Source: JAJXTN01 sp038230895 (lineage in GTDB: Bacteria > Patescibacteriota > Saccharimonadia > Saccharimonadales > UBA4665). Taken from it: DNA of 64,000 nucleotides. Where the stretch lies: NCBI GenBank assembly GCA_038230895.1, contig JBBRMJ010000002.1:40668-104667 (forward strand). Direction: 5' to 3'. Each line of letters opens with the position of its first letter. The first letter of the stretch is position 1. A program made the translations under genes and the position numbers. The notes under the pieces are model-generated. The model worked only from the letters and a program-made list of their open reading frames with translations, was not told where the DNA came from and searched no databases. Positions 8,807 through 17,663 of the stretch are shown piece by piece.

Positions 8807-9456
8807 GGTTTGATGTACTCGTTAAGCCCGAGTGTAAATGATAGCAAGTTACGGTTGTTTGTAGATGGTTCAAGGGTGATTGTACTAACTTGAGCCGTTC
8901 GACGATTGTGCTCCAGGGCAGCGAGGAAACTAATGAATTTGTCGTAGGCTACTGGCTTGTTGGAGTCGCCAACCACGGTAATGGGTAGTTGATAGACACC
9001 GGTAATGTTTTTGACGGGCTGTAATTGCGACAGCGAACCAGCACTACTGGATTTCGTAGTCGGACTCTGTGTCGTCGTAGGCGTCGCACTAGCCGGAATG
9101 GGTGTGCCCGTAGCCGTATTACCCAGGGTTGATGCCGGGAAGCTGATAGCCGCTAGACTTACGCCATACTGGGCTGCGATATTGACGATCTCGCGCACTG
9201 CCTCAGCCTGATCCTTATCTTGTGGCACGACGGAATGAGCCACCGCTTCCAAGCTGGCATATTTAGTAAGGTCATCCTTGGCCTTGTTGAGCGTCAATTG
9301 CTCTTGTGAGAGAGCAGCACTTTTGGCTTTAAGGATAGTAAGTTTGGCGGCCTCGCTACTGAGAATATTATTAGCTCCAAAGGTGCCAGCGACCAAGCCT
9401 ATAAATAGTAGCCCGATTACGCCGATTAACAAGAAGTACAGACGTTTGCTAGTCAT
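8803..9456 (-). CDS. pilO: PilO-like type IV pilus alignment-complex protein
   Basis: A 217-residue protein with an N-terminal membrane helix (about 7-27), a coiled-coil segment (LKAKSAALSQEQLTLNKAKDD) and a ferredoxin-like C-terminal domain interrupted by a Ser/Thr/Pro-rich insertion. In characterised systems PilO pairs with PilN in the inner-membrane platform. The stop/start overlaps on both sides (ATGA) confirm its place in the operon. Confidence 0.75.
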   Translation of the reverse strand: MTSKRLYFLLIGVIGLLFIGLVAGTFGANNILSSEAAKLTILKAKSAALSQEQLTLNKAKDDLTKYASLEAVAHSVVPQDKDQAEAVREIVNIAAQYGVSLAAISFPASTLGNTATGTPIPASATPTTTQSPTTKSSSAGSLSQLQPVKNITGVYQLPITVVGDSNKPVAYDKFISFLAALEHNRRTAQVSTITLEPSTNNRNLLSFTLGLNEYIKP

Positions 9457-10049
9457 GGTGTCACCTTGCTGTTGACGAAGAGGAAAGGATTGTTGGTGGC
9501 AAATAAGGCGCGTAGATTAACTGTACAGGGATAATTTGGGTTCGTGGCACTGACGTTGCCGCAGGTGATACTGACAATATCAGCCTTACTGAAGATTTTG
9601 TTAGTGGGGTCAGCTAAATTGACCTGCACCTGAGTGGCTGTGTTGTAATCAGTGGCGATGGCCGAGATATCGAGTGCCCCTTGGGTTTGATTGATGTTTA
9701 AGCCGGTCAAGTTGGCACTGGTTGGGATGGTGGCTGCCACTTGTTTGAGAAGTTGGGAGAAGAGGACTTCTTGGTTTAGAACTTTGACGACTAATTTGAA
9801 GCTATTACTGATGTCTTGGACTTTGGCTTGGGTTTGTGCAAACTGTTCCTTCTTGAATAGTGCTTGAGTAGCCGCAATATCTTTATTGTAGTGATTGGTT
9901 GATTGATGGAGCGTCAGCAGCCCAAAGGTGGCGATTACTCCCAGTCCAACAAACGCGATGACCACGCTTATCACCCAGCGTCGCAGCAGCACATTGCGTC
10001 GTGCATAGCGATAGCTGTCCTTGACAGTGGGGGGCAATAAATTGATCAT
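9453..10049 (-). CDS. pilN: PilN-like type IV pilus assembly protein
   Basis: A 198-residue protein starting MINLLPPTVKDSY, the short cytosolic motif by which PilN binds PilM. A membrane helix (about 28-48) and a periplasmic ferredoxin-like domain follow. It overlaps pilM and pilO by 4 nt each. It forms part of the PilMNO platform under the pilus. Confidence 0.85.
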   Translation of the reverse strand: MINLLPPTVKDSYRYARRNVLLRRWVISVVIAFVGLGVIATFGLLTLHQSTNHYNKDIAATQALFKKEQFAQTQAKVQDISNSFKLVVKVLNQEVLFSQLLKQVAATIPTSANLTGLNINQTQGALDISAIATDYNTATQVQVNLADPTNKIFSKADIVSITCGNVSATNPNYPCTVNLRALFATNNPFLFVNSKVTP

Positions 10050-11131
10050 GGCGTGAACACCTCTTTGGGATGAGCAAGACTCAAGCCAGCGACAGTAGCA
10101 TACATGGGTTTATCGGCGTCAGACGGTGGCTGTAGGCCTTTGAAGTTCAAATATTGCCATGGGTCAGAGTGACGTACCGGCATACGCATGGCTTCAGTCA
10201 TATATTCACTGAGACCGGGCATATTGGCGCCACCACCGAGGGTGATAATCTGGCCGATCGGCCTGTCGTCACCATATCGCTCTTCGTAGTAGCGCATCAT
10301 TCGACGAATTTCGCGCAAAATCTGTTGCAGTGTGGGCTCGAGAGCCTGCTTAATGTCGGCCTGCTTTTTACTTAGACCTAAACCGTAACGAGTTTTGATC
10401 AGACCGGCTTCTTGGGGGGTGATGCCCATTTTGGTTTTGATGGATTCGGTGAAATTCTCGCCACCGCCCTGAACGGTACCAGTCACCAGCATATGTTTGT
10501 CAAAGATGCTGATGTCCGATGACAGAGAGCCAAAGTCAATCAGGAAGGTTGCCAGGTCACTCTGATCATCTAGGGAGAAGAGGCGTCCGGATGAACTCAG
10601 TGTCGGCTCGATAAGTACAGTTTCCAGCCCGAGGATTTCAGCCAACTCCAGATAGGAATCAACTATTGTCTTGGGCACTGCTACGACGAATAGCTCGGTT
10701 GAATCCTCGGTTTGTTTGATGATCTCGTAATCGAGATAGAGGTCTTCCAACGGCATAGATATATACTGTTCAGCCTCCAGCTCTACGGCTTCACGGAGCT
10801 GATTCGGCTTCAGTTTCGGTAATTTGAGTGACCGAGTGAAGGTTCTATAAGCTGGTATAGCGATTGCCACCCGCTGGGTGGTAATATCACCAATCAAATG
10901 GTGCTTGAACAGATCAAGGGCTGCTTTGGCGATAACCTCTGGTTTGATGACGACACCGTCTTCCTGGGCGCTCTTGTCGAAAGTAGTGAAGCCGTAGCCG
11001 ATGATTTTGCGTGGATGTTTGTGGTCACCACTAGATTCACTGAGCTGCATGACTTTCAAGGAGCCATGACCAATATCGAGCCCGAATAGGGGCTTATCGT
11101 GCAAGAAGTAAGAAATTTTTGTCGTTTTCAT
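10046..11131 (-). CDS. pilM: Actin-like pilus assembly ATPase PilM
   Basis: A 361-residue actin-like protein of the PilM/FtsA fold. The phosphate-1 loop is LDIGHGSLKVMQL. LIDFGSLSSDISIF matches phosphate loop 2, and ITLGGGANMPGL matches the adenosine loop. It is the cytosolic ring of the alignment complex and first gene of a four-gene operon. The minus-strand TATACT near 11167-11174 is the likely promoter. Confidence 0.92.
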   Translation of the reverse strand: MKTTKISYFLHDKPLFGLDIGHGSLKVMQLSESSGDHKHPRKIIGYGFTTFDKSAQEDGVVIKPEVIAKAALDLFKHHLIGDITTQRVAIAIPAYRTFTRSLKLPKLKPNQLREAVELEAEQYISMPLEDLYLDYEIIKQTEDSTELFVVAVPKTIVDSYLELAEILGLETVLIEPTLSSSGRLFSLDDQSDLATFLIDFGSLSSDISIFDKHMLVTGTVQGGGENFTESIKTKMGITPQEAGLIKTRYGLGLSKKQADIKQALEPTLQQILREIRRMMRYYEERYGDDRPIGQIITLGGGANMPGLSEYMTEAMRMPVRHSDPWQYLNFKGLQPPSDADKPMYATVAGLSLAHPKEVFTP

Positions 11132-11267
11132 CTAGGCTGCCCATCAAAAGCATAAGCTCATTTCTTTTAGTATACCAGATGAGACTGCGGGTTTATTCAA
11201 GAGTCGACATTGATTGTCCGCGGAAGACAAGAAAACCGTTATGCTTTCCTATATAATTATAGCTAAG

Positions 11268-12836
11268 ATGAAGCGACAAGAGGGTGGCTATACGCTGGTG
11301 GAGTTATTGCTAACGTTGGTGGTATTGGCTGTGTTGGCGCTGGGAGCCTTTGATTTATTCACTTCACTACTACATAGCGCTATAGTAGCCCAGCGTGAGG
11401 CTGCAGCTTCAACCTTGGCTACAAACCAAATGGAATACTTAAAATCTTTGCCATACGATAAGCTGGCAGTGGCAGGCGGCGCCATCGTATCCACGACTAC
11501 TATCCCAGCCAGTTTCACGAAGAAAATCGAAGGCGTGACTTATACCGTGACTACGGGAATCACGTATGTCGACAATGCATATGATGGCTGTGGCTCCTAC
11601 CCGACTCTGGCATTGAAGCAGAAATATTGTCGTGACTACCCAGCACCCAGTGGTGCTCCGGCGACAGACAACAATGCTGGTGATTACAAGGACATGACCG
11701 TTACTGTTACAGACAAGTCTGGGTTGCGCTTGGCAACAGTTGATAGCCATGCAGCGGCGTTGGTAGCCGAGACAGCCAGTAATACCGGCGCCTTGTTCGT
11801 CTACGTGGTAGATAGTAGCGGCAATCCAGTGGTTGGCGCGACAGTCATAGCCACTAATAGTACGACCACGCCGACGGTCAATGTCACTGATACGTCTGAC
11901 TCAAATGGCATTGTTATCTTTTATGATTTACCACCCAGTAGCAGCGGTAATAAGTATGTTATTGCTGCATCCAATAGCGGTTATTCAAGCTTGACAACGA
12001 TTGCGCCAACTGGCAGTTTACAGCCAACTTATTCGAGCCAGAACCTGATTGCCCAGAGCTCATCTTATATAACGCTCACATTGAAGCCGCAGGGTACGAA
12101 TAGCTTGGTAATAGAGACAGTGGGTACCACTGGCACTGCGCTTCCAGGTGCCAAAATTTATGTGAAAGGCGGCTATAAGAAGTACACCCTGAGCACTGAT
12201 ACAACTTATTATTACGATACACTGAGCCCATCGGACATTAGACCGACTACAGACGGCAATGGTCTAGCGGCGCGAACGAACTTAGTGCCAGGTAATTATG
12301 TGTTCTGTGGTGATTTGGGCGCTACTAGTTGTTCAGTCGGTGGCACGACCTATTATCTCGCAGCAGCAGTACCATACGGCGGCAGTAATCCCTTGCAACC
12401 TATCATGGTGCCAATCTACGATCCCGCCAATCCACCTAGCACGACGTATAGCTATAACAGCGTCAATTATCTGCAAAAAGTCCGTCTAATTTTGACCACG
12501 AATGCGAGCTTCCCACGCGTTAGTCAACTTTCTCCGAGCGATGTCAGTCTCAGTACCAGTAATCTAGCTAACTTTGCTTTCAATATCACGGGTGTCAATG
12601 TCCCATGTAGCGCCACAGCAGCAAGTTGCGCTACCATAGTACGCTTCACTGAAGGTGCCAATACCTACACGGCTGTCTGTACCGGCACCAACACCAATAA
12701 CCAGCAGCAACTCAGCTGCACGGTTAATTTGACCGGTCTAGTCGCTGGAACTACACAACTGATTGTGAACGTCGGAGCCAATACCCTCACTATGCCCGCA
12801 TCTCCATTATTAGGAGGTCTCATTGTCACACCGTAA
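11268..12836 (+). CDS. Large pilin-like adhesin with carboxypeptidase-regulatory-like domain
   Basis: A 522-residue protein. The N-terminus is a class III prepilin signal: cleavage after Gly7, Tyr at +1, Glu at +5 (GGYTLVELL), then the hydrophobic pilin helix. After the helix, residues about 170-270 form a carboxypeptidase-regulatory-like beta-sandwich (VVDSSGNPVVGATV...), followed by further beta-rich repeats with paired cysteines. It probably forms or decorates a pilus tip and binds a surface. The start was chosen at 11268 because TATAAT (11252-11257) is 10 nt upstream; the frame extends further but has no better signal. Confidence 0.8.
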   Translation: MKRQEGGYTLVELLLTLVVLAVLALGAFDLFTSLLHSAIVAQREAAASTLATNQMEYLKSLPYDKLAVAGGAIVSTTTIPASFTKKIEGVTYTVTTGITYVDNAYDGCGSYPTLALKQKYCRDYPAPSGAPATDNNAGDYKDMTVTVTDKSGLRLATVDSHAAALVAETASNTGALFVYVVDSSGNPVVGATVIATNSTTTPTVNVTDTSDSNGIVIFYDLPPSSSGNKYVIAASNSGYSSLTTIAPTGSLQPTYSSQNLIAQSSSYITLTLKPQGTNSLVIETVGTTGTALPGAKIYVKGGYKKYTLSTDTTYYYDTLSPSDIRPTTDGNGLAARTNLVPGNYVFCGDLGATSCSVGGTTYYLAAAVPYGGSNPLQPIMVPIYDPANPPSTTYSYNSVNYLQKVRLILTTNASFPRVSQLSPSDVSLSTSNLANFAFNITGVNVPCSATAASCATIVRFTEGANTYTAVCTGTNTNNQQQLSCTVNLTGLVAGTTQLIVNVGANTLTMPASPLLGGLIVTP

Positions 12837-13422
12837 GACCTTACAGCATGCCGGCTTTACGCTACCGGAGCTGTTGGTAGTTATTAGCCTGGTGGCCATA
12901 GTTTTCATTAGTTTCAGCAGCTTCTTTACCAATTATCTATTGCTGTACACCAAGTACCAGACTGATGCTACTAGTTTTACTGAACTGGCTAACCAATCAC
13001 AGCGGGTTGCTAATGTGCTTCGTGGGCTGACTGACATTACTGCCGAATCCAGTAATAGCATTACCGCCTTCGCCTACTTCTCGCCAGTCGATAGCTATGT
13101 CTCGCAGGTGAAGTACTATCTGAGCGGCACTGGCAAAGCGGTTATGGTTGACGTTACACCCATGACGGCTAATCCACCGACTGGGGCGCTTATTCCTGCC
13201 AGCAAGAAGACATACACTATCATCACTAACTTTTACCAGCCGTCGGGAGGTAACTTATTCAACTACTATGATGTCTCCGGGACGCTGTTGACGCTGCCGA
13301 TAGCTGACGAGCATAGTATTTTAGAGATTCAAATCAATCTAGCTGAACCCGGCACTCATACCAAGAATGGCCAGACCCTAAGCATCACCGTTAGTTTACG
13401 TAACCGAAAGACCAATTTATGA
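12823..13422 (+). CDS. Minor pseudopilin, PulJ/PilW-like
   Basis: A 199-residue minor pilin with a prepilin signal: Gly11 | Phe12, Glu16 at +5 (AGFTLPELLVVISL). The start is TTG at 12823, supported by a perfect AGGAGG (12812-12817) 5 nt upstream. It overlaps the previous gene by 14 nt. The rest is a soluble pilin-fold domain. It belongs with its two neighbours in a three-gene minor-pilin operon, which in other systems primes pilus assembly. Confidence 0.8.
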   Translation: MSHRKTLQHAGFTLPELLVVISLVAIVFISFSSFFTNYLLLYTKYQTDATSFTELANQSQRVANVLRGLTDITAESSNSITAFAYFSPVDSYVSQVKYYLSGTGKAVMVDVTPMTANPPTGALIPASKKTYTIITNFYQPSGGNLFNYYDVSGTLLTLPIADEHSILEIQINLAEPGTHTKNGQTLSITVSLRNRKTNL

Positions 13423-14987
13423 TACCCGCCTTACTTGCAATTATTATCGCCTTCGCCATTATGGGCTCGGCCATTGTTGAAGTTACCTTGACCAATTTCT
13501 CCATCGTTAGTAATGTGGTCAAAACTCAGCAAGCATTCAATATTGCCGAGGCTGGCTTGAACTACTATCTATGGCATCTCAACCACAATAACAGTGACTA
13601 CAAGGATGGCGGTACGACACCGACAACCCCTGATGCTACCCTTGGCTATGGCCCCTACACGCACAACTATATCGACAGTAATGGTATCACCCAGGGCACC
13701 TATACCCTCTGGATTAAGCCGGCCTCCGTTGGATCTACCATCGTGACGGTACGCTCCATAGGTATTGCCGCTGGCAATAACACCAAACGTACTGTCCAGG
13801 CCCAAATTGGCTCACCGTCATTCGCTAGTTACGCCGTCGCCTCTGACTCGGCGCTTTGGTTTGGCAATACTGAAACGGCCGATGGCCCTGTTACCTCCAA
13901 TCAGGGTGTGCGGATGGATGGCGCCAGTAACTCCACGGTAAGTAGCGCCAACATTACATATGTTCCATCGGCATCAGTTGGTGGAGATGACTCAACCAGC
14001 CATTCTGGAGTGTGGTGTGATTCGACGGTGACAACGCCTGTTAACTGTAATACGCGCTCCAAAAGTGCCTGGATCTACCCGGTACCCCAGCTTGACTTTA
14101 ATCAAGTGTCAAATAGCTTGTGTACCATGAAAAAGGTGGCTTTCTTGAACGACCCCAGTACCACGGCACTGGCTGGCCAAGCCAACGCCTGCACCCAGAC
14201 GCCAGCTACTCGAACCCCTGCCTATATACCGCAGCTTGCCGTCAGCTTCAGTGCCACTAAAGGTTATCTCATAAAGCTCAACACCAACGGCACCTATGAC
14301 CTCCTAAAAGTGAATAGTGAGGATGATCGACTGACGCCATATACTAGTGCGCTTGGTACCACGGCAGTGGCGACAGGCATCGCCGTGCCTTCGTCTGGTG
14401 TCATCTTCGTAGAGGATAATGTTTGGGTACTCAGCAACCCAACCTTTCATGGACGTGTCACGATCGCTTCAGGGCGCTTAGCCACGGCCAATAGCACTGA
14501 TATTGTCATCTCAGGACCGCTCGTTTATACCACTAAGAACGGTACAGATGCTGTCGGCCTCGTTGCCGAACAGTCAGTTTTCATCGCCCCATACGCGCCA
14601 CCGGCCAGTGGTGCTTTCAACTTCGAAGTCGACGGTGCGTTACTGGCCGAAAATGGTAATGTACAGTTCGGTGAGAATGGTGATGCAGCTTCTAACAAAG
14701 CTAGCTATCGAAGCTCGACTTCCAATTGCGCCCGAGGCTGGGTGAATAGTAATCAAACCATGAGCTTCTACGGTTCAATTGCCACTCGTTTAACCTGGAC
14801 CTGGACTTGGTTAGTGGGCGGGGCCTGTGGTAACGCTGCCTTCGATCCGGTCAACGGTTGGATTACTGGCATCGAAAATAACAGCACCCAATATGATTAC
14901 AACCTAGAATACGCCCCACCACCCAGCTATCCACTAACCGCAGGCTACAACATCCTCTCCTGGCGCGAAATATTGACTCACCCTTAG
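13419..14987 (+). CDS. PilX-like minor pilin with large extracellular domain
   Basis: A 522-residue protein starting directly with a hydrophobic helix (MIPALLAIIIAFAIMGSAIVE), as in PilX_N proteins. Then comes NIAEAGLNYYLWHL, matching the PilX A-G-x-x-Y/W region, and about 450 residues of beta-rich, Cys-containing extracellular sequence. It overlaps the preceding pilin gene by 4 nt (ATGA). It lacks the charged leader before the helix, so processing by the prepilin peptidase is uncertain. Confidence 0.7.
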   Translation: MIPALLAIIIAFAIMGSAIVEVTLTNFSIVSNVVKTQQAFNIAEAGLNYYLWHLNHNNSDYKDGGTTPTTPDATLGYGPYTHNYIDSNGITQGTYTLWIKPASVGSTIVTVRSIGIAAGNNTKRTVQAQIGSPSFASYAVASDSALWFGNTETADGPVTSNQGVRMDGASNSTVSSANITYVPSASVGGDDSTSHSGVWCDSTVTTPVNCNTRSKSAWIYPVPQLDFNQVSNSLCTMKKVAFLNDPSTTALAGQANACTQTPATRTPAYIPQLAVSFSATKGYLIKLNTNGTYDLLKVNSEDDRLTPYTSALGTTAVATGIAVPSSGVIFVEDNVWVLSNPTFHGRVTIASGRLATANSTDIVISGPLVYTTKNGTDAVGLVAEQSVFIAPYAPPASGAFNFEVDGALLAENGNVQFGENGDAASNKASYRSSTSNCARGWVNSNQTMSFYGSIATRLTWTWTWLVGGACGNAAFDPVNGWITGIENNSTQYDYNLEYAPPPSYPLTAGYNILSWREILTHP

Positions 14988-15706
14988 GTAGGCCGTAGTT
15001 TTATAAGAGTGCCTGTGAAGTTTTCGACCACAGCATTAATTCCGAAGGGTCGTAGGCGTTTCATTACTGTGCCATCAGAGATTGCCCACGTATCGACAAA
15101 TAGTTTGGCAGCGTGACATTGGCGAACCACCTTGGGTGATATGAATTCATAGCCTAAACTGACGCCACTCGCCTCGGCATCGTGAGCCAAGTTAACTATT
15201 TGCTCACCCGTAAAGCCGCCATTGATAATAGCGGCAGTCGTCACAGCGGGACAATCTCTAGTAAACATTTTTAGTGCTTCATACCAAAAAGAGTGCACTT
15301 CAATGAGTTTTCGATAACGTGGCGGGATTTTATTCAGGAACGAAGCAAGGGCCGTTGCAGTTTTCAACGCATGCAAATGGGTATCTGCCTTAAGCTCTAT
15401 GATCAATTTTCGCTTTGATTTTACCACGACTTCATAGAATACCGCTTGTAATGATGGAATATGCTCGATACCTCCAATCGATAACTTACTTATTTTAGAT
15501 TGTTCAAGCTGGCTGACCCAGCCAACACCATCGGTAGTACGATCAACAGTTTCATCATGGATGACGACAAGATGGCCATCCTTGGTGAGCTGCACATCAC
15601 ACTCCAAAGCGCGGAAACCTTTCCTGACAGCTAGCTTGAAAGCAGTCAGCGTATTCTCCGGGGCTATCAACTGCGCTCCGCGATGTGCAATCATAACTGT
15701 ATTCAT
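14984..15706 (-). CDS. Glycerophosphodiester phosphodiesterase
   Basis: A 240-residue GDPD-fold enzyme. The active-site residues are all visible: His8-Arg9 (AHRG), Glu35 and Asp37 (ECDVQ) and His50 (VIHDE). It hydrolyses glycerophosphodiesters to glycerol-3-phosphate and an alcohol, and could salvage host or own lipid head groups. The start at 15706 is supported by TATGAT 6 nt upstream. A longer frame to 15742 would run through the pilA terminator. It ends 4 nt into the convergent PilX-like gene. Confidence 0.9.
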   Translation of the reverse strand: MNTVMIAHRGAQLIAPENTLTAFKLAVRKGFRALECDVQLTKDGHLVVIHDETVDRTTDGVGWVSQLEQSKISKLSIGGIEHIPSLQAVFYEVVVKSKRKLIIELKADTHLHALKTATALASFLNKIPPRYRKLIEVHSFWYEALKMFTRDCPAVTTAAIINGGFTGEQIVNLAHDAEASGVSLGYEFISPKVVRQCHAAKLFVDTWAISDGTVMKRLRPFGINAVVENFTGTLIKLRPT

Positions 15707-15729
15707 TGCACCATCATAGCAAACCAAAT

Positions 15730-15753
15730 GAAAAGCCCCCATTGCTGGGGGCT
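15730..15753 (-). terminator. Intrinsic terminator of pilA
   Basis: On the minus strand AGCCCCC pairs with GGGGGCT around a 6-nt loop and is followed by TTTT. It lies 25 nt beyond the pilA stop. Confidence 0.85.
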
Positions 15754-15777
15754 AATCGACGAGTCGAATAGTGGAGA

Positions 15778-16248
15778 CTAGTCGAGATTTGACTTAACGT
15801 AAGTCGCTGAGCCGTTGACGGAACCTTCGTAGGTTGCTGTCAGGGTGTACTTGGCACAGTTCGTGTCGGTTGCTTCACAGCTGGCACCGGCGCTGTCAGT
15901 CACTGCGTAAGCGTATGACTTAGCTGCTGGGGCTGCCAGTAGTGTCTTGCTTGCAGTTGGGTTCGATGGATCAGTCAATGCTGTCTGGTCCAAACTCTTC
16001 ATGTTGGCTGTCAGCCAGGCAGCACCATTCATATCCGTTAATGATGGGTAATAGCCATTCTGACTAAAGAAGGCTTCCAGCTGCGTCTGCAGTGAAGCGA
16101 CATCTGATTGCCGTTTGCTGTTACGTGCTTTTGCTTGAATGCCACTGTAGGTTGTAATGACGAGTAACGCCAAAATACCGATGACCACGATGACGATTAG
16201 GAGCTCGACGATCGTGAAACCTTGATTACGTTTTTTGAGAGAGATCAT
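15778..16248 (-). CDS. pilA: Type IV major pilin candidate (PilA)
   Basis: A 156-residue pilin with a textbook class III signal: Gly10 | Phe11, Glu15 at +5 (GFTIVELLIVIVVIGIL). It has the long N-terminal helix, a small globular head and a Cys pair near the C-terminus (CEATDTNC). It has its own canonical promoter, an approximately 90-nt leader with a GAAGGGTGG ribosome-site region, and its own terminator. This is what a highly expressed structural subunit would need, so it is the best candidate for the major pilin in the window. Confidence 0.9.
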   Translation of the reverse strand: MISLKKRNQGFTIVELLIVIVVIGILALLVITTYSGIQAKARNSKRQSDVASLQTQLEAFFSQNGYYPSLTDMNGAAWLTANMKSLDQTALTDPSNPTASKTLLAAPAAKSYAYAVTDSAGASCEATDTNCAKYTLTATYEGSVNGSATYVKSNLD

Positions 16249-16342
16249 TTAAGGGCCCACCCTTCTAAAATATTTATAGTTTTAATGCTTTATGATCTTT
16301 GAAGTCGAACAGACTACTATTCGCTACAACTATCTGAGTATG

Positions 16343-16370
16343 ATTATAACCATAAGCGCTCTCTAGTCAA
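16343..16370 (-). promoter_or_regulatory. Canonical promoter of pilA
   Basis: On the minus strand TTGACT (16370-16365) and TATAAT (16348-16343) are separated by 16 bp. They lie about 95 nt upstream of pilA and give a long untranslated leader, unlike most genes in the window. Confidence 0.75.
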
Positions 16371-16391
16371 CACTTTTGTGGATAAGTCTAG

Positions 16392-17660
16392 CTAGCTGTT
16401 GCCGATATTTTTGGATAGATTAGCAATTGGGCCCATGACTGAAGCAGCAATCAGGCCCACGCCAGCACCCAGAATAATAATCATGATTGGCTCGATGATA
16501 GCGGCTAGACCATCGATTAACACCGTCACTTCCTCCTCATAGAAGTCGGCGATCTTGACTAGAACGGTATCAATTTGGCCAGTTTCCTCACCAACCATCA
16601 ACATCTGCGCCACAATCGGCGGGAAATGTTTGCTCTGACTGATAGGCTCGCTGAGCTGCTTACCATTTTTGACTTCTTTAGCAGCATCAATCAGCTCTTG
16701 CTCGATGACCTTATTGCCGATAGCTGCTCCAGTCACTTCCAACGCATCAAGCACACTCACTCCAGAAGTCATCAGCGATGCGAAGGTGCGAGAGAAACGA
16801 GCAATCGCGACTTTGACGATGACCGTTTTGACAATCGGTATGCGTAATAACAGGTCGTGGAAACGGTATTTACCGGTTGGCGTCTTGATATAGCGTAAGA
16901 CGTAAATCCCGGCCACCGCCGCCACTGCTAGGATGAAGATTAAATTCGGAATCTTGTTGATAATCGGAATCGGTAAAACACCTGCGATAGTTGGCTTCAC
17001 GCAGAAGTTACTAATATTGAGCAGGATTTGGGTATAAATTGGCAGTTTGGCATTTGGCCCGCCCAGGCTGAGTAAAATTCCACCTAACTTCGGTACGATA
17101 AACAGCATGACACCAAAGAAGGCAATCACGGTAATGCTCATGATCACCACCGGATAGGCCATGGCGCTCTTGATTTTTTTACGAATCGAAGCGTCCTGTT
17201 CCACTTGCGTCGCCAGGCGTTTCAGAATGTCGTCGAGGATACCACCTTCTTCGCCGGCCCGAACCATGTTGACGTAGACATCAGAGAAAACATTGGGGAA
17301 TTTGGCGAAGGCGTCGCCCAGCGGTATGCCACTTTCGACATCTTTGGTGATGCTTCCGAGCACATCACGCATATAGGGACTTTCGGAATCATCTTGGAGC
17401 GCAGCCAGCGACCGGGCCAGTGGCACACCGGCCGATATCATTGTCGATAGTTGGCGGGTGAAAATCACCAAATCCTGTAATTTGACCTTTTTCTTGGGGC
17501 CGAACAGACCGCCCTTTTTCTTACTGGCACCGGCTTCGATTAAGACCGGATGTACCTCTTGTTTGCGTAGCATGGCAATCAAGGCTTGGCGGTTGGCTGC
17601 CTCAGCGGTACCGGAGATGGTTTTGCCGTCCTTAGTCGTAGCTTTGTAAGAAAATTGCAT
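16392..17660 (-). CDS. pilC: Type IV pilus inner-membrane platform protein PilC
   Basis: A 422-residue type II secretion F-domain protein with two repeated cytosolic helical domains (about 70-195 and 275-395) and three or more membrane helices. Typical motifs include FTRQLSTMISAGVPL and its second copy FSRTFASLMTSGVSVLDAL. It anchors the assembly ATPase at the pilus base. It starts 3 nt after the pilB stop. Confidence 0.95.
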   Translation of the reverse strand: MQFSYKATTKDGKTISGTAEAANRQALIAMLRKQEVHPVLIEAGASKKKGGLFGPKKKVKLQDLVIFTRQLSTMISAGVPLARSLAALQDDSESPYMRDVLGSITKDVESGIPLGDAFAKFPNVFSDVYVNMVRAGEEGGILDDILKRLATQVEQDASIRKKIKSAMAYPVVIMSITVIAFFGVMLFIVPKLGGILLSLGGPNAKLPIYTQILLNISNFCVKPTIAGVLPIPIINKIPNLIFILAVAAVAGIYVLRYIKTPTGKYRFHDLLLRIPIVKTVIVKVAIARFSRTFASLMTSGVSVLDALEVTGAAIGNKVIEQELIDAAKEVKNGKQLSEPISQSKHFPPIVAQMLMVGEETGQIDTVLVKIADFYEEEVTVLIDGLAAIIEPIMIIILGAGVGLIAASVMGPIANLSKNIGNS

Positions 17661-17663
17661 AGC

